A stretch of DNA of 64,000 nt from Stenotrophomonas_A sp035539015 (lineage in GTDB: Bacteria > Pseudomonadota > Gammaproteobacteria > Xanthomonadales > Xanthomonadaceae), in assembly GCA_035539015.1 (NCBI GenBank), contig DATLJF010000211.1, forward strand, positions 1 to 64,000. Reading direction: 5' to 3'. Under the pieces are notes generated by a model. The model was not told the origin of the DNA. It saw only the letters and a list, made by a program, of their open reading frames with translations, and did not search any database. Of this stretch, positions 16,531 through 25,171 are shown piece after piece; the first letter of the stretch is position 1, and each line of letters starts with the position of its first letter. The position numbers and the translations under genes are program-made.

Positions 16531-17640
16531 ATGGTTGATTCCCACGCCGCGACCCCTTCGGTCCTGTTCACGCCGACCCAACTGGGCGATATCACGCTGG
16601 CCAACCGCCTGGTGATGGCGCCCCTCACGCGCAACCGCGCGCTTGCCGGGCAAGTCCCCAACCCGTTGGCGATCGAGTACTACGCGCAGCGCGCCAGCGC
16701 CGGCCTGATCGTCGCCGAAGGCACGCAGATCAACGTGCTTGGCCAGGGTTACCTCGACACCCCAGGCATCTACACCGACGCGCAGATTGAAGGCTGGAAG
16801 GCGGTCACCGCGGCCGTGCATGCGCGCGGCGGGCGCATCGTGGTGCAACTGTGGCATGTAGGGCGCATTTCCCACACCAGCCTGTTGCCGCCCGGCCAGG
16901 TGCCGGTAGCGCCCAGCGCGCTTCGCGCCCACGCCAAGACGTTTACCGCGCAAGGTTTCGAGGATGTTTCCGAACCGCGTGCGTTGGGCATCGAAGAGAT
17001 CCCGGCGCTGGTCGCCGATTACGTGCGCGCCGCGCGCAACGCGATCGCGGCAGGCTTCGACGGCATCGAGCTGCATGCGGCCAACGGCTATCTGATCGAC
17101 CAGTTCCTGCGCGACGGCAGCAACCACCGCGAGGATGCCTACGGTGGCAGCGTCGAGAATCGTAGCCGCTTGTTGGTAGAGGTCACGCAGGCCATTGCCG
17201 CCGAGATCGGTGCCGGCCGTACCGGCGTGCGGCTGTCGCCGGTGACGCCGGTCAACGACGCCCACGACAGCCACCCACAGGCGCTGTTCGAGCATGCGGT
17301 CGAGCGCCTGGATGCCATCGGCGGGCTGGCCTTCATCCACGTCATCGAGGGCGCCACGGGCGGCGCGCGCGACGTGGCGCCGTTCGACTTTGCCGCACTG
17401 CGGGCGAAGTTCCGCGGCCCCTGGATTGCCAACAACGGATACGACAAGGCCATGGCCGAGCACGCGATCACCTCAGGCTATGCCGACGCGGTGGCCTTCG
17501 GTCGCGCCTACATCGCCAATCCCGACCTGGCCGAACGGCTGCGCCTGGACGCCCCGCTCAACCCGCTCGACGCCGCCACGCTCTACGGCGGTGGAGCGAA
17601 GGGCTATACGGATTATCCGACGCTGGCGCAGGGCGCGTAG
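16531..17640 (+). CDS. Old yellow enzyme family ene-reductase (NemA-like)
   Basis: 369 residues from ATG 16531. An FMN-binding TIM barrel of the OYE family: FTPTQLGDITLANRLVMAPLTRN at the start, the active-site HAANGY with H181, N184 and Y186, and IANNGYDKAMA plus VAFGRAYIANPDL for the FMN phosphate. It reduces activated C=C bonds or nitro groups with NAD(P)H. The classic alkene reductase subgroup (NemA/morphinone reductase) is the best fit. The ribosome binding site is weak (GAGCG). Confidence 0.92.
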   Translation: MVDSHAATPSVLFTPTQLGDITLANRLVMAPLTRNRALAGQVPNPLAIEYYAQRASAGLIVAEGTQINVLGQGYLDTPGIYTDAQIEGWKAVTAAVHARGGRIVVQLWHVGRISHTSLLPPGQVPVAPSALRAHAKTFTAQGFEDVSEPRALGIEEIPALVADYVRAARNAIAAGFDGIELHAANGYLIDQFLRDGSNHREDAYGGSVENRSRLLVEVTQAIAAEIGAGRTGVRLSPVTPVNDAHDSHPQALFEHAVERLDAIGGLAFIHVIEGATGGARDVAPFDFAALRAKFRGPWIANNGYDKAMAEHAITSGYADAVAFGRAYIANPDLAERLRLDAPLNPLDAATLYGGGAKGYTDYPTLAQGA

Positions 17641-17736
17641 CGCTTTCACTGCTGCAGCTTGCCGCGAAGTCGAGCGCCTGCACGCGCGCGTGCAGGACGC
17701 TTGCTACGATCGCCCTACCCCGCGAAGGACCCTCCC

Positions 17737-18798
17737 ATGCCCGCATTCGCCCGGTTCGCTCGTACCCGCGCACTCGTCCTGGCACTCGCCCTGGGCCTGC
17801 CGACCACCGTCCTCGCTGTCCCCACCTGGGGCGCGCGCCAGTCCAGTCCGGCCAGTACGTCGCCAGCGGACCTCAAGCCGGGTGAATGGATCTGGGGCGG
17901 CGTGAGCAAGGGCTGGGGGCCGATGGCGGTAATCGTCAGCCTGACCGAGCAGCGCGCCTATGCGTATCGCAACGGCATCCTGATCGGCGTGACCACCATC
18001 TCCAGCGGCAAGGCCGGCTACGAGACGCCCACTGGCGTGTTCACCATCCTGCAGAAGGACAAGGATCACCGCTCCAATATCTACAACAGTGCGCCGATGC
18101 CCTACCAGCAGCGGCTGACCTGGGGCGGGGTCGCGCTGCATGCCGGCGGCCTGCCGGGCTATCCCGAGTCACATGGCTGCGTGCACCTGCCCACGGAATT
18201 TGCGCGGCTGCTGTTCGAGAACTCGAACATGGGCATGGTGGTGGTGGTCGCCCAGGCGGGGGTCGATAGCGAGGACGTGGTGCATCCACGCGCGGTCAGC
18301 CCGATCGATCCGCTCACCGGCGCCGAACGACCGCTGCTGCCGTTGGGCGACGGCCAGGCCTATACCTGGCAGCCGTTGTCCTCGCCCAGCGGGCCGGTGT
18401 CGATGGTGATGAGTACGGCCGACCAGCAACTGTTGGTATTCCGCAATGGCGTGGAGATCGGCCGGGCGCGCATCGCCCTGCGTGATGCGCAATCGCCGGT
18501 GGGCACCCAGGCCTTCATCGTCGGCCAGGGTTTCCTGCCGGGCGAACTGCCGGGCTTGCCGGGCCAGCGCATGCCGAACTGGATGCGTATCGGTATTCCT
18601 GGCGAGGCCGACGCGGGCCGGGCGCTGGAAGCGGACACGGTCGGCCGGCTGCAGGTGCCCGCCGGCTTCCTGGCCAATGTGCTGCCGTTGCTGACGCCCG
18701 GCGTGGTGCTGGTCGCCACGGACCAGCCGATCCTGCCCGAGACCACCAATGCCCCGGTGCAGGTGCTCGATTCCGACCCGCCCGAGACGCCGCGCTGA
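17737..18798 (+). CDS. L,D-transpeptidase (YkuD domain), secreted
   Basis: 353 residues from ATG 17737 (GAAGGA upstream). Signal peptide to about residue 27. The YkuD domain (about 62-180) has the catalytic HAGGLPGYPESHGCVHLP with H146, C148 and H150. The C-terminal third (about 215-330) looks like a second, degenerate copy of the fold: MSTADQQLLVFRNGVEIGRARIAL parallels VSLTEQRAYAYRNGILIG but has no Cys. It crosslinks meso-DAP residues in peptidoglycan or attaches proteins; which one cannot be told. It is convergent with yjdM, 4 bases between stops. Confidence 0.9.
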   Translation: MPAFARFARTRALVLALALGLPTTVLAVPTWGARQSSPASTSPADLKPGEWIWGGVSKGWGPMAVIVSLTEQRAYAYRNGILIGVTTISSGKAGYETPTGVFTILQKDKDHRSNIYNSAPMPYQQRLTWGGVALHAGGLPGYPESHGCVHLPTEFARLLFENSNMGMVVVVAQAGVDSEDVVHPRAVSPIDPLTGAERPLLPLGDGQAYTWQPLSSPSGPVSMVMSTADQQLLVFRNGVEIGRARIALRDAQSPVGTQAFIVGQGFLPGELPGLPGQRMPNWMRIGIPGEADAGRALEADTVGRLQVPAGFLANVLPLLTPGVVLVATDQPILPETTNAPVQVLDSDPPETPR

Positions 18799-18802
18799 GC
18801 GC

Positions 18803-19138
18803 TCAGGCCTTGCGCAGGTACATCGTCTTCAACACCAGGCCCTTGATCTTGTCCGAGTGGCCTTCGATGTGTTCCGGGTCGTCTTCGACCAGGCGGATGT
18901 TGCGGATCACCGTACCCTGCTTGAGCGGGATCGAGGAACCCTTGACCTTGAGATCCTTGATGACGGTGACGGTGTCGCCTGCCGCCAGCACATTGCCGTT
19001 GCAATCGCGCACGACTGCACCGGCCGCCGCCGGCTCGCCAGCGCCCCATTCGTGGCCGCAGTCGGCGCAGACGAACAGGCTGCCGTCGGCATAGGTATTT
19101 TCAAGCGTGCATTGCGGGCAGGCGGGAACGGCGGACAT
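18803..19138 (-). CDS. yjdM: YjdM (PhnA-like) zinc-ribbon protein
   Basis: 111 residues. An N-terminal zinc ribbon uses C7, C10, C24 and C27 (CPQC, CADC). The C-terminal beta domain contains DCNGNVLAAGDTVTVIKDLKVKG and ends KTMYLRKA, diagnostic of YjdM (formerly PhnA, unrelated to phosphonoacetate hydrolase). Function is not established. Confidence 0.93.
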   Translation of the reverse strand: MSAVPACPQCTLENTYADGSLFVCADCGHEWGAGEPAAAGAVVRDCNGNVLAAGDTVTVIKDLKVKGSSIPLKQGTVIRNIRLVEDDPEHIEGHSDKIKGLVLKTMYLRKA

Positions 19139-19251
19139 GGCACATCACTACTGGACAGAGAGGGCCATTGTACGGCGGTGCCGGGCCTACACATGCGCGG
19201 CACGGGCGCTTGCGCAAGATCGGCACCTCAGGTCGCTGCAGGAGTCATGTG

Positions 19252-20211
19252 GTGAGTGCCTCGCAAGGTTCGCGCTTTGTCGTGTATGTCGCTCTGGCCG
19301 GCAATCTCGCCATCGCCACGGCCAAGTTCATCGCGGCCGCGGTATCCGGCAGTTCGGCCATGCTCAGCGAAGGCGTGCATTCGCTGGTCGATACGGTCAA
19401 CGAGGTGTTGTTGCTGTACGGCCTGCGCCGCGCCGAACGGGCACCGACACCCACCCACCCCTTCGGCTACGGACGCGAGCTGTATTTCTGGAGCTTCATC
19501 GTCGCCCTGCTGGTGTTCGCCATGGGCGCGGGCATTTCGCTGTACGAAGGCATCGTGCACCTGCGCCACCCACAACCGGCCGAAAGCCATGCACTGGCCT
19601 ACGCGGTACTGGCGGTGTCCTTCGCCTTCGAAGGCACCTCGTGGTGGATCGCATTGCGCGAGTTCCGTCGGCGCAAGGGCAAGCTGGGCTATTTCGCCGC
19701 GTTTCGGCAGAGCAAGGATCCGAGCACTTTCACCGTGCTGCTGGAAGACACCGCGGCCCTGCTCGGCCTGCTGATCGCCTTCGCCGGCCTGCTGGCGGCG
19801 CAGCTGCTGGACATGCCCGAACTGGATGGGGTCGCGTCGATCGGCATTGCCGCGGTGCTGGCGGTGACGGCCTTCCTGCTCGCGCGCGAGACCAAGGGCC
19901 TGCTGATCGGCGAGCCGGCGCACCCGCGCATGGCCGAGTCGCTCCTGGCCATCGCCGGGCAGGATGCGGATGTGCGCGCGGCCAACGGCGTACTGACCAT
20001 GCAGATGGGACCCAACCAGGTGGTCGCCGCACTCAGCGCCGAGTTCGAGGACAGCCGCACCACCCCGCAGATTGAAGCGTGCATCGGCCGCATCGAGCAG
20101 GCCGCGCGCCAGCAACATCCCGAGTTGGTCGCGCTCTTCGTCAAGCCGCAGACACCGGAGGTATGGCATGCGCGGCGCCAGGCGCGCGAGCAGGCAGCGC
20201 GCGAGGACTGA
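19252..20211 (+). CDS. Cation diffusion facilitator family transporter
   Basis: 319 residues from GTG 19252, which has AGGAG 7 bases upstream; GTG 19249 is adjacent, and the ATG at 19168 gives an unsupported basic extension. About six membrane helices. The metal-site motif of TM2 is H43-x3-D47 (EGVHSLVDTVNE) and that of TM5 is LLEDTAALLGL, with E/D at the equivalent positions. A C-terminal cytoplasmic domain is present but short. The YdfM/CDF group exports Zn, Fe, Mn or Co; H plus D in TM2 favours Zn-like ions but this is inference. Confidence 0.9.
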   Translation: MSASQGSRFVVYVALAGNLAIATAKFIAAAVSGSSAMLSEGVHSLVDTVNEVLLLYGLRRAERAPTPTHPFGYGRELYFWSFIVALLVFAMGAGISLYEGIVHLRHPQPAESHALAYAVLAVSFAFEGTSWWIALREFRRRKGKLGYFAAFRQSKDPSTFTVLLEDTAALLGLLIAFAGLLAAQLLDMPELDGVASIGIAAVLAVTAFLLARETKGLLIGEPAHPRMAESLLAIAGQDADVRAANGVLTMQMGPNQVVAALSAEFEDSRTTPQIEACIGRIEQAARQQHPELVALFVKPQTPEVWHARRQAREQAARED

Positions 20212-20288
20212 CGCGGTGATGCACGCCGTCGCGGCGGCATCCCGTAGAATGCGCGGCCCGCGGCGCGGCCGTGTCACTCTCTGAACCC

Positions 20289-21641
20289 ATGCGCCTGGGC
20301 ATCGATTTCGGCACCAGCAATTCCGCCGCCGCGGCAGTCATCGACGGCCAGGTCGCGCCCGTGCGTTTTGGCCAGGCCCTGCAGTTCCGCACCACGGTGT
20401 ACTTCCCCGAAATCATGCGCGACCCCAATGACTTCGCGCTGACAGCGGCCATGGAGCACGAGGTCGAGCGGCTGATCGACGCAGGTCGCCGCGATGCCGC
20501 TGCCGCCGGCCGCCACCGCGACGAGGCCGGGTTGCGCCGCGATGCGGTCCGGGTGGTACGCCGGCAGTGGATGGAAGAGGCGGTGCGGGAACCCGCCAGC
20601 TCCGCCGCCCTGCTGCAGAACGCGGTGTATGGCGAAGAGGCGCTGGAAGCCTATTTCCTGGAAAACGAGGGCAACCTGGTGCAGAGCCCGAAGTCGATGC
20701 TCGGCTACAGCCTGCACCCGCGCGCGCGCCAGACCATCACCGGTATCGCCGGCCACATCCTCGAACATATCCGCCTCACCGCTTCGCGCCAGTTCGACCA
20801 CAACATTCGCCGCGCCTTGATTGGCCGGCCGGTGCGCTTCCGCAGTTCGATCGGCGAGGCCGGCAGCGCGCAGGCGCTGGAGATCCTGGAGGCAGCCGCG
20901 CGCTACGCAGGCTTCGACGAGATCGAGTTCCTGGAAGAACCCGCGGCCGCGGCCATGCACCATCACGCCGGCAGCGCCGAGCGCCACGAAGCGGTGATCG
21001 TGGATATCGGCGGCGGCACCACCGATATCGCCTATGCCAGCGTCGGCGGCACGGCCCCGCCGCAGGTACACCGCGCCTGGGGCGTGGCACGCGGCGGCAC
21101 CGACATCGACCTGGCGCTCAGCCTGGCCGGTTTCATGCCGCTGTTTGGCCGCGGCAGCACCCGGGTGCCGGCGCACCACTACGTCGAGGCGGCCATGGTG
21201 CAAGACCTGCCGCGCCAGCGCGACTTCCGCCAGCATCGCTATGAAGGCGTGCCGGCTCCGTACGAAGACCGCCTGCGCGCCTTGCAGGAAGCCGGCAACA
21301 CGGCGCGGCTGTATCGCGCGGTGGAGCGCAGCAAGATCGCGCTGAGCGAGGCCGGCAGCCATGCCGAGTCGCTGGATTTCATCGAAGCCGCGCTGGCCAC
21401 CGAGACCAGCGCCAGCGCATTGGTGGGCGCTGCCGGCAGCTACCTGGACGAATTGGAGACGCTGCTGCGACAAGTGGTGGTCGACATCGGCCAGGTGCCC
21501 GGCGTGGTGTTCCTCACCGGCGGGATGTCGCGTGCCGGGTATGTGCGCGACCGGGTGATGGCGTGCTTCCCGGGCGCCCGCCTGGTCCAGGGGGATCCGT
21601 CGTTCGGCGTGGTCCAGGGCCTGGCGCTCGCCGCGGCCTGA
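20289..21641 (+). CDS. yegD: YegD family Hsp70-like protein
   Basis: 450 residues from ATG 20289, the length of E. coli YegD; GTG 20271 would add six residues. Actin/Hsp70 ATPase motifs: GIDFGTSNSA (phosphate 1, about 4-13), FLEEPAAAA near 217, VDIGGGTTDIA (phosphate 2, about 237-247) and LTGGMSRAGY (adenosine, near 410). There is no substrate-binding domain, as in other YegD proteins, whose role is unknown. Confidence 0.92.
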   Translation: MRLGIDFGTSNSAAAAVIDGQVAPVRFGQALQFRTTVYFPEIMRDPNDFALTAAMEHEVERLIDAGRRDAAAAGRHRDEAGLRRDAVRVVRRQWMEEAVREPASSAALLQNAVYGEEALEAYFLENEGNLVQSPKSMLGYSLHPRARQTITGIAGHILEHIRLTASRQFDHNIRRALIGRPVRFRSSIGEAGSAQALEILEAAARYAGFDEIEFLEEPAAAAMHHHAGSAERHEAVIVDIGGGTTDIAYASVGGTAPPQVHRAWGVARGGTDIDLALSLAGFMPLFGRGSTRVPAHHYVEAAMVQDLPRQRDFRQHRYEGVPAPYEDRLRALQEAGNTARLYRAVERSKIALSEAGSHAESLDFIEAALATETSASALVGAAGSYLDELETLLRQVVVDIGQVPGVVFLTGGMSRAGYVRDRVMACFPGARLVQGDPSFGVVQGLALAAA

Positions 21642-21727
21642 CCGCGCAACACTGTGTCCGGCCGGCGCTGGCGGCGGCGACAGCGCGCGCGGCTATGCTG
21701 CCGGCTCACTGATCAACGGACCTGCCC

Positions 21728-22246
21728 ATGTCGCTCTCCCTCCACCAGGCCTCCGTGCCCGTACTCGTGCACGGCCTGCGCCAACTCTCGCACCTGCTCG
21801 GCCAGGGCCAGGCCCACGCCGCCGCCCAATCGCTCGACCCGGCCACCCTGATCGGCGCGCGCCTGGCGCCGGACATGCTGCCACTGTCGGCGCAGGTGCA
21901 ACGCGCCAGCGACACCGCCAAGCTCAGCGTGCAGCGGCTCTCGGACGTGGCCGCACCGAAGATGGAAGACAACGAGGCCAGCTTCGAGCAGTTGCAGGCC
22001 CGTGTGGCGGCGACGATCGACTATCTGCTGGCGGTGCCGGCTTCGGCGTTCGAGACCGATCGCGAGATCACGCTGAAGTTCGGACCGCTGCAGGCGCGCT
22101 TTGACAGCGCGCGCTACCTCACCGAATTCGCCCTGCCCAACTTCTTCTTCCACATCAGCACGGCCTACGCGATTTTGCGCAACCAGGGCGTGTCCATCGG
22201 CAAGCTCGATTACCTGGGCCGTATTGGCGAAGTCAGCGCAACCTGA
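21728..22246 (+). CDS. DUF1993 family protein
   Basis: 172 residues, largely alpha-helical. SLHQASVPVLVHGLRQLSHLL near the start, RLAPDMLPLSAQVQRASDTA near 45-65, and TEFALPNFFFHISTAYAILR near 133-152 are the hallmarks of DUF1993, a DinB-like four-helix family of unknown function found in Proteobacteria and fungi. Stand-alone gene ended by the hairpin at 22268. Confidence 0.9.
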   Translation: MSLSLHQASVPVLVHGLRQLSHLLGQGQAHAAAQSLDPATLIGARLAPDMLPLSAQVQRASDTAKLSVQRLSDVAAPKMEDNEASFEQLQARVAATIDYLLAVPASAFETDREITLKFGPLQARFDSARYLTEFALPNFFFHISTAYAILRNQGVSIGKLDYLGRIGEVSAT

Positions 22247-22267
22247 GGCGGCCAGTCTTGAAAATGC

Positions 22268-22319
22268 CCGAAAATCGCCACAGCGCCGGCGAAGATGCCG
22301 GTAGATAGGCGATTTTCGG
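22268..22319 (+). terminator. Inverted repeat after the DUF1993 gene
   Basis: CCGAAAATCGCC (22268-22279) and GGCGATTTTCGG (22308-22319) are perfect 12-bp complements; the loop holds a smaller CCGGC/GCCGG stem. It lies about 20 bases after the stop codon. There is no U-tract. The remaining DNA to 22554 has no gene; it contains the palindrome TTAACGCCCGTTAA (22335-22348) and GC-rich leader sequence before the small protein gene. Confidence 0.55.
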
Positions 22320-22554
22320 CGCGCTTGGCCTCACATTAACGCCCGTTAACAAAGCTCTACGCCAGCGGGCGTAGGCTGCACGCCTGCGGCGCTTCCTGGC
22401 GCCGCCCGACGCTTCGGCGTCTTTCGCGTGATCCCGCCTCGCATTCCTGCCGGCTCCAGCTGGCCGGCCGGCTTCACCCCGAGGCAGCCTCCACGCACCG
22501 TCGCCGGCCCGGTTTACCGCCGGCTTCCCTGCCCCACATCAGGAGAGCTGTTCC

Positions 22555-22740
22555 ATGGCACGTCCCAGCAAGCAGAAGATCCAGCCCACCGTTTCACGCG
22601 CCGATGGCAAGTCGCAGCCGCTCAACCGCGAGCGCATCGCCGCCGACCTGGCCGCGTTCCGCAAGTCCGGCGGCCGGATCGAGGTGTTGCCCACCTTCTT
22701 CCGTCCTGGCCGGCCGGCCAATGATCACGACGGCGATTGA
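22555..22740 (+). CDS. Small conserved protein, 61 residues, function unknown
   Basis: A strong ribosome binding site (AGGAGAG, ending 8 bases before ATG) supports translation. The protein is basic at its N-terminus (MARPSKQKIQPTVSRADGKS) and has a helix NRERIAADLAAFRKSGG followed by a short IEVLPTFFRPG beta-type segment. It has no transmembrane segment and no Cys. I recall similar short proteins in Xanthomonads but cannot name a family. The long leader (about 230 gene-free bases) suggests its own promoter. Confidence 0.7.
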   Translation: MARPSKQKIQPTVSRADGKSQPLNRERIAADLAAFRKSGGRIEVLPTFFRPGRPANDHDGD

Positions 22741-22772
22741 ACCCGGCCGTTTGACGATTTTCGCGGCGGCGC

Positions 22773-23666
22773 TCAGCCGCCGCGCCGCACCCGCACCGTG
22801 CCGGAGTGCGAGTCGATATCGACATCGCCATTGCCATTGCCCAACTGGGTCTCCAGGCTGCGGCCAGGGCCATAGTCCGGCTTTTCCACCGTACCGGCAT
22901 CGCTGTCGATATCACCACTGAAGGTTTCCACGCGCAGGCGCGCTGAAATTTCCTTGGGCAGGCGCAGACCGATACTGCCGCTCACACTCTGCAGTTCAAC
23001 GCTGCCGCCCGGCGCCAGGCCGCCCACTCCAATGTCCATGCTGCCCGACACCGTCTCCCCGCGCAGACGCGAGAGCGGGCCTGCGTCAAGGTTGATACTG
23101 CCCGATACGGTTTCCACCGCGATATCGCCGCCCACTCCACCGCCGGCGCGGATACGGCCGCTGACGGTGTTGGCCCGCAGCCGCTGCGTGGCCAGTTGCG
23201 ATTGCAGCGAGCCGCTGACGGTGGACAACGCCGATTCGCGCGCCTTGCCTTGCGCCTGCAGTTGGCCCGATACGGTTTGCGCTTGCAGCCGCGCCAGGTC
23301 GAGGTCGGCCATGTCCAGGTTGGCGCTGACGGTTTGCGCCGACAACTCGGCACCGCGCGGCACTTTTAGCTCCAGGCGCGCGCCGTTCGAACGGTGGCTG
23401 TTCTGCGGATAGACCACCCGCAATTGCACGCGATTGGTGCTGCTCTGCACGTCCAGCCGCTGGCCTTCACCGAGCTGCCCGGTGAGCACGACCTCGTTGC
23501 GATCCCAGCCACGGACGTGGACTTCACCGGCGACATTGTCCAGCTCCACCCGACCACCGGCAGCGAGGGTGTGGCGCTCGTTGACGCTGTCTTGCGCCAA
23601 GGCGGGCGTGGCTGCGGCCAGCAGGAGAGCGGCAAACAGCAAAGTAGTGGCCGGCGAGGGTTTCAT
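22773..23666 (-). CDS. DUF4097 beta-strand repeat protein, exported
   Basis: 297 residues from ATG 23666, which has GGAG 6 bases upstream; ATG 23669 and 23678 are also in frame. Signal peptide with ALA|QD near residue 24. The mature part is a chain of short beta repeats built around TVSG/SVSG (for example LQAQTVSGQLQAQG, IAVETVSGSINLD, LRGETVSGSMDIG), typical of DUF4097 beta-solenoids. It is last in the ECF sigma/anti-sigma operon, 18 bases after the anti-sigma gene. In other phyla this family is linked to envelope stress systems; the role here is unknown. Confidence 0.87.
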   Translation of the reverse strand: MKPSPATTLLFAALLLAAATPALAQDSVNERHTLAAGGRVELDNVAGEVHVRGWDRNEVVLTGQLGEGQRLDVQSSTNRVQLRVVYPQNSHRSNGARLELKVPRGAELSAQTVSANLDMADLDLARLQAQTVSGQLQAQGKARESALSTVSGSLQSQLATQRLRANTVSGRIRAGGGVGGDIAVETVSGSINLDAGPLSRLRGETVSGSMDIGVGGLAPGGSVELQSVSGSIGLRLPKEISARLRVETFSGDIDSDAGTVEKPDYGPGRSLETQLGNGNGDVDIDSHSGTVRVRRGG

Positions 23667-23684
23667 CATGTGCTCCATTGGCTA

Positions 23685-24212
23685 TCAGGTCATGCCGACC
23701 GACGCATCACGCGCGGCCATGCGGGTCAGTTCCAGGCGCTTGTCGTAGGTGCGGCGCAGTTGCCCGAGCAGATAGCCGGCATCGGGCCGCTCGCGCAACG
23801 CGCTGCGAATCTGCGCGGCACTGGCATCGAGGTCGCGCAGGGCCGGCTGCAGCTCGGCCGGCACCGTGGTGGCGGGCAACGCGGCCATGGCCTGGCGGTA
23901 TTCGCCGGACATCGCTTCGGCCTGCGCCAATAGCGGCGCGGCCTGCGCCGGTGGCGCCGGGACCGGCGCGCGCGCCGGCAGCAGCAGTACCGCCATCGCC
24001 GCCAGCGAGGCTGCTGCGGCCAGGCTCAGCGGCAGCCGCCAGCGGCGGCGCGTGGACGCGCGTCCGTGCCGAGGTAGCGGCGCCGCAGTTGTGGCGGGTG
24101 CCTCATCCAGTGCAGCACTAATGCCTTGCCACACCGATTCGGGCGGCGTGCGTTGTGCTGGCAACGCGCGCAGTCGGGCGAGCAGGTCGTGGTTGTCGGA
24201 AGGAAGGGTCAT
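23685..24212 (-). CDS. Probable anti-sigma factor, single membrane span
   Basis: 175 residues. The N-terminal cytoplasmic part (1-54) is followed by one hydrophobic segment (about 58-80) and an Ala-rich periplasmic helical region. It overlaps the ECF sigma gene by 4 bases (ATGA), the usual coupling of sigma and anti-sigma. The zinc-binding HxxxCxxC motif is absent. The assignment rests on position and topology more than on sequence similarity. Confidence 0.72.
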   Translation of the reverse strand: MTLPSDNHDLLARLRALPAQRTPPESVWQGISAALDEAPATTAAPLPRHGRASTRRRWRLPLSLAAAASLAAMAVLLLPARAPVPAPPAQAAPLLAQAEAMSGEYRQAMAALPATTVPAELQPALRDLDASAAQIRSALRERPDAGYLLGQLRRTYDKRLELTRMAARDASVGMT

Positions 24213-24784
24213 GCAGGTTCTCCCATGCGCACGCGGAGCAGCCCGCGGGCGCGATGCAATTGTGCTTTCGAACTACCGACCGCCATCTGCAATACCTCGG
24301 CGATCTCCTGGTGCTTCCAGCCTTCGACATCGTGCAGCACCAGCACGGCACGCGCACGCGGTGGCAAGGTCTGCAACGCGCGCTCCAGGTCGATGCGTTG
24401 TGCCTGGCAGCTTTCGCGCGCCGGCAGTTCGGCCAGCACCGCTTCGTCGGCCGGTTCACCTTCGGCACTGCGCGCGCGCAGGTCCATCAACGCCGTGTTG
24501 ACCGCCAGCCGGTGCAGCCAGGTCGCCAGCGCGCTTTCGAAACGAAACTGCGGCAACGCGCGCCAGGCACGGATGAAGGCGTCCTGCAGGACGTCGTCGG
24601 CCCGCGCCGCCTGGCCGCCGCACAAGCGCCAGACCACCGCGTACAGCCGCGGCGAATGGCGCCGATAGATCGCCTCGAACGCCTGCCGGTCGCCCGCCGC
24701 TGCGGCACGGGCGAGGCGGTCGTCGTCGGGCTCGACGGCAAGGGCTTGGGGGGCGCGGAGGGCAGGCACGGTGGCGTCGAGCAT
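24209..24784 (-). CDS. ECF-type RNA polymerase sigma factor
   Basis: 191 residues. Sigma-2 region about 35-100 (IYRRHSPRLYAVVWRLCG, DDVLQDAFIRAWRAL, LATWLHRLAVNTALMDLRAR) and sigma-4 about 133-185 (LPPRARAVLVLHDVEGWKHQ, EIAEVLQMAVGSSKAQLHRA). The SSK in place of TVKSR near the end of the helix-turn-helix is a common variant. It is first in a three-gene operon. The upstream TTTAAAC repeats may be part of an autoregulated promoter. Confidence 0.92.
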   Translation of the reverse strand: MLDATVPALRAPQALAVEPDDDRLARAAAAGDRQAFEAIYRRHSPRLYAVVWRLCGGQAARADDVLQDAFIRAWRALPQFRFESALATWLHRLAVNTALMDLRARSAEGEPADEAVLAELPARESCQAQRIDLERALQTLPPRARAVLVLHDVEGWKHQEIAEVLQMAVGSSKAQLHRARGLLRVRMGEPA

Positions 24785-24812
24785 ATCCCTTGGATGTGCC
24801 GGGGCGACAAAA

Positions 24813-24857
24813 GGTTTAAAGCGGCCAGCGCCTCCCGGCCGGCCGGTCGTTTAAACC
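24813..24857. promoter_or_regulatory. GGTTTAAA inverted repeat upstream of the ECF sigma gene
   Basis: GGTTTAAA (24813-24820) and TTTAAACC (24850-24857) are perfect inverted copies, 29-60 bases before the sigma start. AT-rich octamers are rare in this GC-rich DNA. Read on the minus strand they give two TTTAAAC tracts about 36 bases apart. An operator or ECF promoter is possible; no consensus match can be claimed. Confidence 0.4.
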
Positions 24858-24928
24858 CTGCCGGCGCTCGCTGCATCCAACCCGGTGAGCTCGCGGCCCC
24901 CGCCTGCGTCTACCAAGGACATCGCGCC

Positions 24929-25171
24929 ATGCCTGCCCCGCTACTGGGTCTGCTCTTGATGGTATGCCCCCAAGGCTGCGAGCTGCCGCTGCCGCACGCC
25001 GCGCTGGAGCTGCGCGTGGCGGGGTCGCAGCGGCAGTGGTGCCTGCGCGTGGAGGCTGCCGCCGGCTGGCGCCTGTGCGATGAGGAGGTCGCCGGATGGC
25101 TACGCCACCACTTGGGCCAGCCGCTCAGCGCAGTTGGCTGTCCTTGCTGCCACGGCGGTTGTAGCCACTGA
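24929..25171 (+). CDS. Possible small protein, 80 residues (doubtful)
   Basis: ATG 24929 follows AAGGA by 9 bases and opens MPAPLLGLLLMVCPQGC, then a moderately hydrophobic protein with eight Cys ending CPCCHGGCSH. No family is recognised. Its last 47 bases overlap ybiI on the other strand, which argues against it. It occupies the otherwise gene-free stretch 24785-25124, in which I see nothing else besides the sigma upstream region. Confidence 0.25.
   Translation: MPAPLLGLLLMVCPQGCELPLPHAALELRVAGSQRQWCLRVEAAAGWRLCDEEVAGWLRHHLGQPLSAVGCPCCHGGCSH

Noticed and set aside
18796..18807. Palindrome CTGAGCGCTCAG between the L,D-transpeptidase and yjdM
   Set aside because: Without a loop it cannot form a useful hairpin. 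It probably results from the adjacent stop codons.
22335..22348. Palindrome TTAACGCCCGTTAA, with the 12-mer TTAACGGGCGTT also found near 62744
   Set aside because: Sharing of a 12-mer in 64 kb is common by chance. The second site is not a full palindrome, and the genes are unrelated.
24155..24928. Plus-strand frame upstream of the doubtful 80-residue protein
   Set aside because: It overlaps the ECF sigma gene antisense and has no ribosome binding site.
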